This document shows positions 34,766-43,855 of a stretch of DNA of 64,000 nt, piece by piece. Both the position numbers and the translations under genes were made by a program. The notes beneath the pieces were generated by a model, which was not told the DNA's origin, made no database searches, and saw nothing but the letters and a program-made list of their open reading frames with translations. Origin of the DNA: Spirochaeta sp. UBA5339 (GTDB lineage: Bacteria > Spirochaetota > Spirochaetia > DSM-2461); NCBI GenBank assembly GCA_002408085.1, contig DHQL01000007.1:502259-566258 (forward strand). Direction: 5' to 3'. The first letter of the stretch is position 1. Each line of letters starts with the position of its first letter.

Positions 34766-35770
34766 TCAGAACAGAACCCTATAGAGCAGATACACCGCCA
34801 GAATACAGCAGTAGGCGGGCACAAACCATCTCCAGACTTTCATGGGAAATATTTTTACCGCATAGGGGGCCGCAATTACGGCAACTAAACTTCCGATAAT
34901 CATGGAGGGAAGAAGGATGAAATCCAGCTGAACCCTGCCCAGTGCCATAAGAATAAACCACAAGCCCACAGAACAGAGACAGACCATACCTTCCGCCAGA
35001 GAAGTAATGGCAGTCATGGTTTTGACAGGCACACCCGAAAGTAAACCACCCACTGTAACAACCGGTCCGTACCCTCCGCCTCCTACACCCTTGTTGAACC
35101 CGGCAAGGGTTCCGAAGAAGAGCATCATTTTGGGGTTATAGCTCTTTCTTCGAGAGTTGTTTAGAAGTGAAATGACTCCCATCATGATTAAGAGTACTGC
35201 GACATAGATTTTGATGGTATCTACAGATATTTTAAAGATACTGTAGAAGGCTGTTGTCGATATCACTGTTGCCAGGCAGCCTGTTACTGTCAGGAACAGG
35301 GCAAGTCTCAGGGTTTCAGACATGGGTTTGACCTTCCACTCTACGTTGTCAAACTCACTGTGCATATAGGCGGCGCTGAAACCGGCAATACACTGCTGTA
35401 TCATTACTGCAGGAACAATCTGAAGGGGATCAAATCCCAGTATTAATAGAAGAGGGGTCAGGGCCGTTCCGTATCCCATTCCGGCGGAGCTGTCCAGAAA
35501 CTCAAAGAGCACAGCCAGAAGGATGACCCAGATAAATATCCGCGCCCCCCCGTCTCCAACGGCAGCGGTCTCAATCCGGATCGTCCCGTTAATAGGGTTT
35601 CCTGCCAACCAGTAGGCCAGAGCGAAGAGAAGGGCAAAACAGAGCAGGACTCTGCCCATGGCTTTGACTTCTCTGCCGCCCAGGTTCATGCGGTCCAGTA
35701 TCCTCGGCTTCTCTTTCTCCACCTTGTGGGATACTTCCCAACCCATAATGCGTTCATTGGTCTGTTCCAT
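34766..35770 (-). CDS. TauE/SafE-family sulfite (anion) exporter
   Basis: A 334-residue membrane protein with a 35-residue cytoplasmic N-terminal extension, then about eight to nine helices. The TauE/SafE repeat glycines are visible in FEFLDSSAGMGYGTALTPLLLILG and the second-half GFNKGVGGGGYGPVVTVGGLLSG. Members export or import sulfite, sulfoacetate or other small anions. AAGGAGAG precedes the ATG. A promoter with spacing of 17 bp sits at 35805-35833. The Rrf2-type regulator follows and shares the promoter-proximal motif, which suggests repression of the exporter by that regulator. Confidence 0.88.
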   Translation of the reverse strand: MEQTNERIMGWEVSHKVEKEKPRILDRMNLGGREVKAMGRVLLCFALLFALAYWLAGNPINGTIRIETAAVGDGGARIFIWVILLAVLFEFLDSSAGMGYGTALTPLLLILGFDPLQIVPAVMIQQCIAGFSAAYMHSEFDNVEWKVKPMSETLRLALFLTVTGCLATVISTTAFYSIFKISVDTIKIYVAVLLIMMGVISLLNNSRRKSYNPKMMLFFGTLAGFNKGVGGGGYGPVVTVGGLLSGVPVKTMTAITSLAEGMVCLCSVGLWFILMALGRVQLDFILLPSMIIGSLVAVIAAPYAVKIFPMKVWRWFVPAYCCILAVYLLYRVLF

Positions 35771-35791
35771 GAGCTCTCTCCTTGTATATAT

Positions 35792-35833
35792 TGTCTACAG
35801 ATATACTATACAATTGAAATGAAGGAAGTTCAA
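35792..35833 (-). promoter_or_regulatory. Promoter and candidate operator of the TauE-type gene
   Basis: Minus-strand TTGAAC (35828-35833) and TATAGT (35805-35810) are spaced by 17 bp. Immediately downstream lies the motif shared with the Rrf2 promoter (35792-35810). A wider inverted repeat TGTATA/TATACA also spans the -10. Confidence 0.6.
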
Positions 35834-35882
35834 TTAAAAAATGATTCTTTTTTCCGGCGTGTCCGCCGGGAAAGCTCAGTAA

Positions 35883-37238
35883 TCAGGATTCAGGTAAGTG
35901 AAGAGTTCCGGAACGGCACAGCTCAGAGTACCATCGACCGCTGTCCTTGATTATCCGTTGTCCGCTTTCGTAGTCCGTGTAGATCAGGCCGAAGCGTTTT
36001 GTGAATCCCAGGCACCACTCGTAGTTGTCCATAAAGGACCAGGCAAAGTATCCCTTCAGATCCACTCCGTCGGCGATGGCCTGCCAGGCGGCACCGATAT
36101 GGCGGTAGAGAAAGTCGATTCTGTCAGGGTCGTGGACTTCACCGTCCGCGCCGACCTCATCCGGGAGGGGAGTGCCGTTCTCTGTGATCAGAAGTTCGGG
36201 GTTTTCATAGTCCTCCTTCAGTCTGACAAGGAGGCGGTAGAGGCCCTCGGCATTGTTCTCCCACTCCTCGTAGTCCGAGGGTCTCATAAAGGGGTAGCGG
36301 ACCTGACGGCATTTCAGAAAATTCCCCTGACTGTCATGGGCAATGATCCGCCTGGTGTAGTAGTTGACCCCCAGAAAGTCCATGGGAGTGGAAATTATCT
36401 TCATATCTCCTGCCTCTATCTTCGGAGCATCGGAGCCGTACCACTCCATCATATCCCGGGGATAGGTTCCAAAGTAGAGAGGGTCCAGGTACCATCGGTT
36501 GTAGGCTCCGTCATGGCGTGCGGCAGCTTCGCGGTCCCGGATACCCGAAGAGGCCGGTTCGATCCACTCAAGATTGTTGACAATACCGATCCGGGCTCCT
36601 TGGGAGTTTTTCCTGATCACAGGGATGGCCAGACCGTGGCCCAGCAGCATATGGTGTGCTGTCTGCAGGGCAGTTTTAAGGTCCTTCAGACCCGGGGCGT
36701 GGTCTCCCTGGAAGTGTCCCACCATGGAGTGGACCCAGGGTTCGTTGTGGGTCATCCAGTTCCTGATGCTCTCCCCCAGCTCCCGGGTAACGATCTCCAC
36801 ATAATCCCTGAAGTGGTAGGCGGTTTCCCTGGCAGCCCATCCTCCCGCATCCTGCAGAGCCTGGGGCAGATCCCAGTGAAAGAGGGTGGCATGGGGTGTG
36901 ATTCCGGCATTCAGAAGCTCACTGGTCAGGGCTTTGTAGAAATCCAGTCCCTTCCGGTTTATCTCTCCTTTGCCTGAGGGGAGAATCCGTGACCAGGAGA
37001 TTGAGAAGCGGTAGTTTCTGATGCCCATCTCCTTCATCAGGGCCACGTCCTCTTTGTAGCGGTGGTAGTGATCACAGGTCACATCTCCGGTACTTCCGTC
37101 TTCGATCTTTCCGGGAGTGTGGGAAAAGGTATCCCAGATACTGGGACCTCTGCCGTCCTCATTGACGGCCCCCTCTATCTGATAGGATGCCGTGGCCGTG
37201 CCCCACTTGAAACCTTCGGGGAATGTGTAATTGCTCAT
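35883..37238 (-). CDS. GH1 beta-glucosidase
   Basis: A 451-residue GH1 enzyme of full family length, cytoplasmic. N-terminal signature FPEGFKWGTATASYQIEGA, acid/base Glu166 in MTHNEPW, nucleophile Glu353 in LLITENGTP and the substrate-binding C-terminal WSFMDNYEWCLGFTKRFG are all intact. It hydrolyses beta-linked gluco- or related disaccharides after import. It is the last gene behind the ABC importer at 37322-40401 on the same strand but is separated by a terminator (37289-37316), so it is expressed by read-through or separately. Cellobiose or related beta-glucosides are the probable cargo of that importer. Confidence 0.94.
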   Translation of the reverse strand: MSNYTFPEGFKWGTATASYQIEGAVNEDGRGPSIWDTFSHTPGKIEDGSTGDVTCDHYHRYKEDVALMKEMGIRNYRFSISWSRILPSGKGEINRKGLDFYKALTSELLNAGITPHATLFHWDLPQALQDAGGWAARETAYHFRDYVEIVTRELGESIRNWMTHNEPWVHSMVGHFQGDHAPGLKDLKTALQTAHHMLLGHGLAIPVIRKNSQGARIGIVNNLEWIEPASSGIRDREAAARHDGAYNRWYLDPLYFGTYPRDMMEWYGSDAPKIEAGDMKIISTPMDFLGVNYYTRRIIAHDSQGNFLKCRQVRYPFMRPSDYEEWENNAEGLYRLLVRLKEDYENPELLITENGTPLPDEVGADGEVHDPDRIDFLYRHIGAAWQAIADGVDLKGYFAWSFMDNYEWCLGFTKRFGLIYTDYESGQRIIKDSGRWYSELCRSGTLHLPES

Positions 37239-37288
37239 AATAATCTCCAGTTTGATATTAATTGACCGGATAGATCCGGCTTGAGATC

Positions 37289-37316
37289 AAAAAAAGAACC
37301 CGGCAGGACCGGGTTC
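37289..37316 (-). terminator. Terminator between ABC permease and GH1 genes
   Basis: On the minus strand GAACCCGG pairs with CCGGGTTC around a five-base loop and is followed by seven T, a textbook Rho-independent terminator. Confidence 0.88.
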
Positions 37317-37321
37317 CACTC

Positions 37322-38152
37322 TTAACCTTTAACTGAACCGGCGGTAACACCGGCAATGATTCTTTTGGAAAAGATAAAGTAGAGGGCTATGGGAATTACC
37401 GCCACAATAACCATACAGGCGAACTGCACCGCATAGTCCGAGGCGTACTCACCCTCAAAGCGGATTATGGAGAAGGGCAGGGTTCTCTTGGTTTCCGAGG
37501 CCAGATAGGTGTTGGCCATAATAAACTCGTTCCAGCTGTTCAGAAATGCCATAATCCCTACGGTGACAAATCCGGGCTTTACCATGGGAGCCACGATCTT
37601 CAAAAGAATTGTTCCCAGTCCTGCTCCGTCCAGATAGGCCGACTCCTCCATGGCAAAGGGAAGGGAGTGGAGGAAGCCCGTGAACATCAGCACGCTGAAG
37701 GCCAGAAAGAATGCGGTGTAGGGGATTATCAGACTCATATGGGTATCGATCAGACCAAACTTGCTGAACCAGATAAAGTTGGGCAGCAGTGTGGTATGGA
37801 TGGGAATAACCATTCCCAGAAGAACAAAGTTGTAGACGACCTTCCTCAGTTTCCACTGCATGCGGCTGCAGGCATAGGCGATGGTGAAGGAGAAGAGGAG
37901 GATAAAGAAGATGGACGCTGCCACAACAATAACGCTGTTGGTCAGATACTGGGCAATCCTTCCGTTAATCCAGGCCTTTGCGTAGTTGCCCCACTGGGGG
38001 TCCACAGGAATATCCAGCAGCTTGGGGCCGAAGAGGTTTGAACTCTTCTGAAGGGAGTAGTTGAACAGCCAGAACAGGGGAAAGAGCTGTGCCAGGGCGA
38101 TAAGGATCAGAAAGAAAAATATGATTATTTGTCCGATTGATAGTTTCTTCAT
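37322..38152 (-). CDS. ABC sugar permease, MalG type
   Basis: A 276-residue permease with six helices (QIIIFFFLILIALAQLFPLFWL first), the EAA loop EESAYLDGAGLGTILLKIVAP near 170-190 and C-terminus RIIAGVTAGSVKG. It lies 9 bp behind the MalF-type gene. Third complete CUT1 importer of the window; no ATPase gene accompanies it. Confidence 0.92.
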   Translation of the reverse strand: MKKLSIGQIIIFFFLILIALAQLFPLFWLFNYSLQKSSNLFGPKLLDIPVDPQWGNYAKAWINGRIAQYLTNSVIVVAASIFFILLFSFTIAYACSRMQWKLRKVVYNFVLLGMVIPIHTTLLPNFIWFSKFGLIDTHMSLIIPYTAFFLAFSVLMFTGFLHSLPFAMEESAYLDGAGLGTILLKIVAPMVKPGFVTVGIMAFLNSWNEFIMANTYLASETKRTLPFSIIRFEGEYASDYAVQFACMVIVAVIPIALYFIFSKRIIAGVTAGSVKG

Positions 38153-38161
38153 TTTCCTCTC

Positions 38162-39049
38162 CTAAAGCTTCTCGTTGGCCTGGGACAGATACTTCTGGGC
38201 CAGCATGGTAATGGTCAGGGCTACAATTACAAAGACAATGGAAATAGCGTTGCCGTAGCCGTAGCGGGAGAACTTGAATGCCTGCTCGTAGAGATGGTAG
38301 GCCACAAACTGAGTGGTGTTTCCCGGACCTCCCTCGGTGGAGAGAAGGATGATCTCCATCTGCTTCAGGCAGGAGGTGATATCGATGATGATAACCGCCT
38401 GAATCACCGGCAGCATATAGGGGATAACAACGGCAGTGTACCGTTTGAACGGACCGGCTCCGTCCACAACGGCGGCCTCATGGAGTTCCTGGGGAACCGT
38501 GGTCAGTCCTGAGTAGTAGAAGAGGAGGGCCCAGCCGAAACCGTGCCAGACAGTGATAAATATAACCGCCCCCAGGGCCGTCTTCGGATCGCTGATCCAG
38601 CTGTGCTGCCAGGCTTCAAGCCCGACGGCTCCCAGAAGTTTATTGATCATCCCGTAGTTGGGGTTCATCATATTGGTCCAGAGCTTTGTGATAACGACTA
38701 CAGTCAGAATTGCAGGAACAAAATATATGGTTCTCAGTACAAGAGAGTATTTTTCTTTCAATTGATTCAGTACGGCTGCCAGAATAAAGGCCAGAACATT
38801 CTGGATAAAGACCGTAACAACAAGGAGGAGGAGGGCGTTATAGAGGGAACGCCAGAATGTGGGGTCCTGGAAGAGGACCTCTTTGTAGTTTGCCAGACCG
38901 ATAAAGGTTTTGGCACCGAAGCCGGACCAGTCGGTCAGGCTGTAGTAAACGCTTAACAGAATCGGAGCCACAATGGCAAAGAGCATAATAAGAACACCCG
39001 GACCCACAAGCCAGAGTATGTTTTTTTTACTTGTAAACAGTTGGTTCAT
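38162..39049 (-). CDS. ABC sugar permease, MalF type
   Basis: A 295-residue permease with about six helices (ILWLVGPGVLIMLFAIVAPILL first) and the EAA loop HEAAVVDGAGPFKRYTAVVIP near 185-205. It follows the binding protein gene after a hairpin at 39064-39091 and precedes the MalG-type gene. With the downstream GH1 beta-glucosidase, import of beta-glucosides is inferred. Confidence 0.92.
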   Translation of the reverse strand: MNQLFTSKKNILWLVGPGVLIMLFAIVAPILLSVYYSLTDWSGFGAKTFIGLANYKEVLFQDPTFWRSLYNALLLLVVTVFIQNVLAFILAAVLNQLKEKYSLVLRTIYFVPAILTVVVITKLWTNMMNPNYGMINKLLGAVGLEAWQHSWISDPKTALGAVIFITVWHGFGWALLFYYSGLTTVPQELHEAAVVDGAGPFKRYTAVVIPYMLPVIQAVIIIDITSCLKQMEIILLSTEGGPGNTTQFVAYHLYEQAFKFSRYGYGNAISIVFVIVALTITMLAQKYLSQANEKL

Positions 39050-39063
39050 TGGTTTTCACCCTT

Positions 39064-39091
39064 AAAAAAATCCCCCGCCCGGAGGCAGGGG
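39064..39091 (-). terminator. Attenuating terminator between binding-protein and permease genes
   Basis: CCCCTGCC pairs with GGCGGGGG (one GU) around TCCG on the minus strand, followed by ATTTTTTT. Partial termination would give excess binding protein over permeases. Confidence 0.75.
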
Positions 39092-39105
39092 ATAGTGGAG
39101 GTTAT

Positions 39106-40401
39106 TTATTTCAGGGCTGCCTGAAGAGCCTGATCAAGGGATTCGCAGAACTGGACGGGAGTGATAATTCCTGCAGCCAGATCCTTGCAGAGCTTCTGGT
39201 GAGACTCCTTGAAGGCGGGAGTCAGCATATCCAGAGCGGTTGTACCGCTGGTGGCGGTGGCTGAAGCACTGATGGACAGAAGGTCTTTGGCCAGCTGATT
39301 GTCATCTGCCTTGGGCTGGATTCCCTGTGCAGGGAAACCAGCCTGAAGATCCCACATGATATCGGCGTACTTCTCGGCGTAGAGCTGGATGTACTCCATG
39401 GCCAGGTCTTCATGCTTGCTGCCGGACTTGACGATGTAGTTTCCGCCGTACCAGGCTACCAGGTTATCCATCTGGTCTTCATCTCCCGCAAGAACGGGGA
39501 ACCGGGCGGCTCTTACGTTGCTGCGGAAGGATTCGGAGAAGTTTTCATCGCTGGCCATACCCATTTCCCAGGGACCCATGATGTACATGGCGGCCTGCTC
39601 CTGACCGAAGAGGTTTCTGGCGGCGCCGTAGTCGGTGGTGACAAGGTCATTTCTGAAAACGCCGCTTGTGTTGAAGAGCTCCTGGAAAATCTCTGCCGCC
39701 TCAACGAACTCGGGGTCTGTAAAGGGTTTTTTTCCGGCAAGGGCATCACCCATCAGGCTGTAATCACCTGTGACTCTCCAAAAGATATTGTCATAGGAGA
39801 TACTCAGGGGCCAGCCGTCTTTTCCATCGGTTACGGCGGGGATGTAGCCGGCGTCCGAGAGTTTGGCGGAAACAGCCTTCATCTCTTCCAGGGTCTTGGG
39901 TACCTCAACACCCACCTTGTCGAAGATGGCCTGGTTGTAGAATACAACCCAGAAGTCTGCTGTCAGGGGGATTCCGTAGAGTTCGCCGCCGTAGACATTG
40001 CCTTCCAGTGCACCGGGCATCCAGGGGAGGTCTGACAGAGCGGCTCTGTCCAGGGGAACAACCAGTTTGCTGTCCACAAGGGGTTTCAGAAGGGTGGAGA
40101 AACTCCAGTATTTCATAATGTCAGGGAGCTGACCTGCCGTGGCGTATATCTTGATTTTCTGCTGGTAGGGCTGGTCCTGGTAGCTTTCAACTTCAAAGCT
40201 TACCTCAGGATGCATGGCGATAAACTCTTCGTTTATGGCTTCCGCTACTGCACCGAGTCCGACAGTTCTGTCAGGAAGGTTGTCGCCCATTTTGATAACA
40301 ACAGAGGAACTGTCTCCGTCAGGCTGCCCTGTAGCAAAAAGAAGTCCTGCCGAAAGCAGCAGAACCATGGAAAGAAAGAGCACCTTAATACCGATTTTCA
40401 T
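39106..40401 (-). CDS. ABC sugar-binding protein (family 1), non-lipobox signal
   Basis: A 431-residue binding protein. The ATG at 40401 has AAGGAG seven bases upstream; an earlier in-frame start eight codons away has none. The signal peptide ends LLSAGLLFATGQPDG without cysteine. Mature features typical of the family include YQDQPYQQKIKIYATAGQLPD and the central VYGGELYGIPLTADFWVVFYN. It heads the third importer operon. The divergent direction is empty; upstream lies the YesN-like regulator gene on the same strand, whose product is a plausible activator. Confidence 0.92.
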   Translation of the reverse strand: MKIGIKVLFLSMVLLLSAGLLFATGQPDGDSSSVVIKMGDNLPDRTVGLGAVAEAINEEFIAMHPEVSFEVESYQDQPYQQKIKIYATAGQLPDIMKYWSFSTLLKPLVDSKLVVPLDRAALSDLPWMPGALEGNVYGGELYGIPLTADFWVVFYNQAIFDKVGVEVPKTLEEMKAVSAKLSDAGYIPAVTDGKDGWPLSISYDNIFWRVTGDYSLMGDALAGKKPFTDPEFVEAAEIFQELFNTSGVFRNDLVTTDYGAARNLFGQEQAAMYIMGPWEMGMASDENFSESFRSNVRAARFPVLAGDEDQMDNLVAWYGGNYIVKSGSKHEDLAMEYIQLYAEKYADIMWDLQAGFPAQGIQPKADDNQLAKDLLSISASATATSGTTALDMLTPAFKESHQKLCKDLAAGIITPVQFCESLDQALQAALK

Positions 40402-40533
40402 ATCATTCTCCTTATATCTGCTCACCGGGTAAATTGTGAACCGGGAGCATCTTTTCGTGCTTTAAATTCAGAATACACCCGGAATTTTCACCTTGAAATG
40501 AATGCGGTTACGGTTTATTGATCTTTTAAAGGA

Positions 40534-41706
40534 TTAGTTTTTCTTTTGATTCACAAAGCGGTTGGCAGTGGTTCCCACGGTTTTCTTAAAGATCCGGGAG
40601 AAGTGCTCCACATTGGGGTAACCCACCATCTCGCTGATCTCATAGACCTTGAGACTGGTCTCCAGAAGCAGCTTTTTGGCATTATCAATACGTACCTTTG
40701 TCAGATAGTCCCGGAAGGTTGTTCCCGTTTCCTTTGAGAACTGGGCGCTCAGATGGGCCTTGCTGATCTGAACATGATCACTGACTTCCTCAAGAGAGAG
40801 GGCGGGAGATGCGTAGTGATGATGGATGTATTTTTTAGCCCGCCTGATCATCCTGCTCTCTACGGATTTCAGGGAGAGGGTGTACCTGTACTGGCCCGGA
40901 AGTTCCTGCAGGGCCTCGCACTGGCTGCTCAGGGCGTAGTCCAGTGGCAGATCGATTCCGTCTCTTATTATCTCTATAAAGTCTCTGCAGAAGGAGTCGC
41001 AGAATATCTGTGCATTTTCAGGATTCCGTACAACATCCAGAATAAAGAAGACCTCTCCCTCCTGAGTAACAAAACAGCTTCCCGGGGCATTCCGTTTCTT
41101 AAGGAACTGGGAGGCGTTCAGCCTGAGCATCCCCTGGATATTCTCTTCCACTTTTTCCGGGGACCAGAGAAGACAGATCCGCAGGGGGAAGGATATTTCG
41201 ATTTCCAGTTCTGAAAGCATGGACAGGGTCAGCTCCGGATTTCTCTGTTCAAAGAGATCCTGAAAAAGCTTCTGCTTCAGATACTCCACATCCCTCATTT
41301 TCAAGGACCGGGAGTCCTCTGGTTTATCCCGCTGGAGTCCGTCTTTCTTGCTGTTTAGAAGTTCAAGGAGGGTCTTCTCATCCAGGTCTGACTTCAGAAT
41401 ATAGTCCATGGCTCCCAGCTGGAAGGCTTTCCGGACAAAGGTGTAGTGGTCGTTAGCGCTCAGTACAATAACCCCTGGTCTCGGTGAGCGGTCCTCAAGT
41501 TTTTCAAGAAATTCAAGACCATCCATTCCAGGCATCTGAATATCCAGAAGTATCAGATCCACATGGTGCTTTTCCATCTCCTCAAGAGCCTCAAAACCGT
41601 CTGAAGCCTCACAGACAAAGGAGTATCCGTACTCCTCCCAGTTCAGAAAGGACTGGAGAGAGGCTCTGACAAGGGGTTCATCATCTACAATCATTATGGA
41701 AATCAT
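40534..41706 (-). CDS. YesN-like response regulator with AraC output domain
   Basis: A 390-residue regulator. Receiver domain 1-120 with DDE at 8-10, phospho-acceptor Asp55 (LILLDIQMPGMDG) and Lys in YILKSDLDEKT. A middle region of about 160 residues has no assigned fold. The AraC-type HTH pair spans about 290-385 (LSLEEVSDHVQISKAHLSAQF, VYEISEMVGYPNVEHFSRIFK). Its start overlaps the kinase gene stop by four bases. It lies directly upstream of the beta-glucoside-type importer and probably activates it. Confidence 0.93.
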   Translation of the reverse strand: MISIMIVDDEPLVRASLQSFLNWEEYGYSFVCEASDGFEALEEMEKHHVDLILLDIQMPGMDGLEFLEKLEDRSPRPGVIVLSANDHYTFVRKAFQLGAMDYILKSDLDEKTLLELLNSKKDGLQRDKPEDSRSLKMRDVEYLKQKLFQDLFEQRNPELTLSMLSELEIEISFPLRICLLWSPEKVEENIQGMLRLNASQFLKKRNAPGSCFVTQEGEVFFILDVVRNPENAQIFCDSFCRDFIEIIRDGIDLPLDYALSSQCEALQELPGQYRYTLSLKSVESRMIRRAKKYIHHHYASPALSLEEVSDHVQISKAHLSAQFSKETGTTFRDYLTKVRIDNAKKLLLETSLKVYEISEMVGYPNVEHFSRIFKKTVGTTANRFVNQKKN

Positions 41707-43451
41707 CTTTCATCCTTCCTGCTGTCAATCAGGGGCATCCTGATATCTGTTCTTGTAAAGAACCCCTGTCTGCTGCGCATCTTCACTCCGAAGTCTTCTC
41801 CGTAGTTGAGTCTGATTCTTCTGTCCACATTTCTAATTCCCACCCGTGTAAGGGTACCGGCGGCTCCGCTCTCGGGTTTCTCCGGAAGAGTCCCTCCGTC
41901 CATCTGAAAACCGCAGCCGTTATCGCAGATTCGGATATTCAGAACACCTTCCTGTTCCTCGGCTTTTATCAGGATGATGCCCTTCCCCTTCTTCCGGACA
42001 AACCCGTGGATTACGGAGTTCTCTACAATGGGCTGAAGCACCATCTTCATTATAAGAGAATTCTCCAGATTCCCGGGAATGGAGAAACGGAGTTCCAGAG
42101 GGGTGCTGAAACGAACCTTCATGATGTGTACATAACTCTGAAGCGCCGCAATTTCATCACGGAGGGTGTTCTTGTTGCCCTCCCCCCTGAAGCTGTCGTT
42201 GATGATCTTCATCAGGGAGGCCGTCATATTCTTGATGTTCTCATTCTTTTTAACAACCGCCATAAGCCGGATGCTGTTCAGGGTATTGGCAATAAAGTGA
42301 GGGTTAATCTGATACTGCAGGGCCTGAAGTTCCAGCAGGCCTTTTTCCCGGTCAATCCTGGACTGTCTCTCTGTCAGTTCATTTACCCTGCTGATCATCC
42401 TGTTAAAACTGTGAAACAGGTGGTTCAGCTCCTTCTCTGCTGGTTCAGGTACCGATACGGAATAGTCACCTCCCTCAACAAGCTGCATCTTTTCAATCAA
42501 AATATTGAGGGGGGATATCATGCTGTGGAAGAAGATCACCGTGTAGCTGATAAAGAAGAGAAAGAGGAATGCAAATATCAGAAATGAAAACCTCTGAATC
42601 TTGTAAAAGGGCTCAAGGAAGGCCTGCAGATCGATGACATGGTGGAGAACCCAGTCTGTGTTGTCGATCCCGGCATTAAGGACAAGCCACCTGTCAGTTT
42701 CAAGACTGTTCTTTTCCAACATCTCATCCAGATGCCTGTTCGACCAGGGTCTGAGAAGTATATTGCCCTCACTGTCGGTTATGTAGCTGAACTGCCGGTC
42801 AGAACTGTTTCTGTAGATCTTTTCAAAAACCTGAATTTTATAGGTAAAGATAATCTTTTTAATGGATGATCCTGTTGTTTTCAGGGCGGGTTTTATACCG
42901 ATGGTCAGCATCGGCTCTCTTTTCTCTATATCCTCAGTGCTGTAGAGAGTAAAGAAATCATCGGAAATCTTAATGGCCCCGGGAGTCTGAACAATCAGAC
43001 TGTCCATTGCCTCTTCGGGCAGAAGTGTATCCTGTTGATTTCTTGCTGCCGGAAAGTTTCTGAAAAGAAAGACCGGTTTGCTTCGGGTGTATACATGGAT
43101 GATTCCCCTCTTGCTGGTATAGAGGAAGAGTTTGCTCAGTTCCAGGTCCAGGGTCTCGCTCTGGAGGTAGATATCCTTCTGTGTCTGAGCAAGATCAAAA
43201 AGGTCGCAGACCCTGCGGAAACTCTCATACTGAATAAGGGCGCTGGAGAGAATGGAGACCTGGGCAATCTCGTCATTAAGATTGTCCGCCATCTGAAATA
43301 CGGTCTCCTGCATCTGTATCTTGCTCAGATCTCTCTGGTAGCGGCTGTAAGCGATACTGGATATAAAGGTAAACAGAAATACAGGCAGAAGGATAAGCAG
43401 AGAGAAGGTGATGATGTAACGTATTGTCAGTGTATGGATCTTCAGGCTCAT
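41703..43451 (-). CDS. YesM-like sensor histidine kinase
   Basis: About 582 residues from the ATG at 43451 (MSLKIHTLTIRYI), which fits the family because the first membrane helix follows at once; an upstream in-frame ATG at 43514 has no ribosome site. Two helices (about 10-32 and 285-310) bracket a large extracytoplasmic sensor region. The kinase part has the phospho-His in QINPHFIANTLNS, the N box VENSVIHG and ATP-binding CDNGCGFQMDGG. Coupled to the YesN-like gene by an ATGA overlap. Its signal is probably an extracellular sugar handled by the neighbouring importer. Confidence 0.92.
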   Translation of the reverse strand: MSLKIHTLTIRYIITFSLLILLPVFLFTFISSIAYSRYQRDLSKIQMQETVFQMADNLNDEIAQVSILSSALIQYESFRRVCDLFDLAQTQKDIYLQSETLDLELSKLFLYTSKRGIIHVYTRSKPVFLFRNFPAARNQQDTLLPEEAMDSLIVQTPGAIKISDDFFTLYSTEDIEKREPMLTIGIKPALKTTGSSIKKIIFTYKIQVFEKIYRNSSDRQFSYITDSEGNILLRPWSNRHLDEMLEKNSLETDRWLVLNAGIDNTDWVLHHVIDLQAFLEPFYKIQRFSFLIFAFLFLFFISYTVIFFHSMISPLNILIEKMQLVEGGDYSVSVPEPAEKELNHLFHSFNRMISRVNELTERQSRIDREKGLLELQALQYQINPHFIANTLNSIRLMAVVKKNENIKNMTASLMKIINDSFRGEGNKNTLRDEIAALQSYVHIMKVRFSTPLELRFSIPGNLENSLIMKMVLQPIVENSVIHGFVRKKGKGIILIKAEEQEGVLNIRICDNGCGFQMDGGTLPEKPESGAAGTLTRVGIRNVDRRIRLNYGEDFGVKMRSRQGFFTRTDIRMPLIDSRKDER

Positions 43452-43855
43452 GGTCTCTGAAAGGATAACATCAGAAGCCTCTGTCTGCCAGATCCCCTGT
43501 ACATTGAAATCCATGAAAAAATTATTGACTGTTCATCATCTTTGGTAAACAGGCTTGTCAACCAGTACAATCTACACCCTGGGTGCTTCATCTTGGTAAT
43601 GTCGTCAGCGCATTTCCCGCGCAAGATGAAATGAATTTTCGATGGTAAATCCTGGAAAGAACACTGAAAGAGAATCAAAAAAAACGTCTTATCAAATGAT
43701 AATGACCAGATTTCATGGCTTTACTATTATGTGAAATAAGATACAGGTGATTAATTTCATGGAGCTTCAAGTGAGATAATTTCCGGAAGTTCCGATATCA
43801 GGATACTCCAATTGTAATTATATCACCGTCAATTTAAATAGGAATTAATAATATA
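43452..43855. other. Divergent intergenic region, AT-rich, with one strong hairpin
   Basis: No gene was seen. A perfect nine-base inverted repeat TTCATCTTG (43587-43595) / CAAGATGAA (43622-43630) encloses a GCGC/GCGC stem. Base composition changes from GC-balanced to AT-rich at about 43680 and stays so to about 45790. Confidence 0.5.

Noticed and set aside
35851..35866. CCGGCG/CGCCGG hairpin as terminator of the GH1 gene
   Set aside because: On the minus strand it is followed by A residues rather than T, so it is not a normal terminator for that gene.
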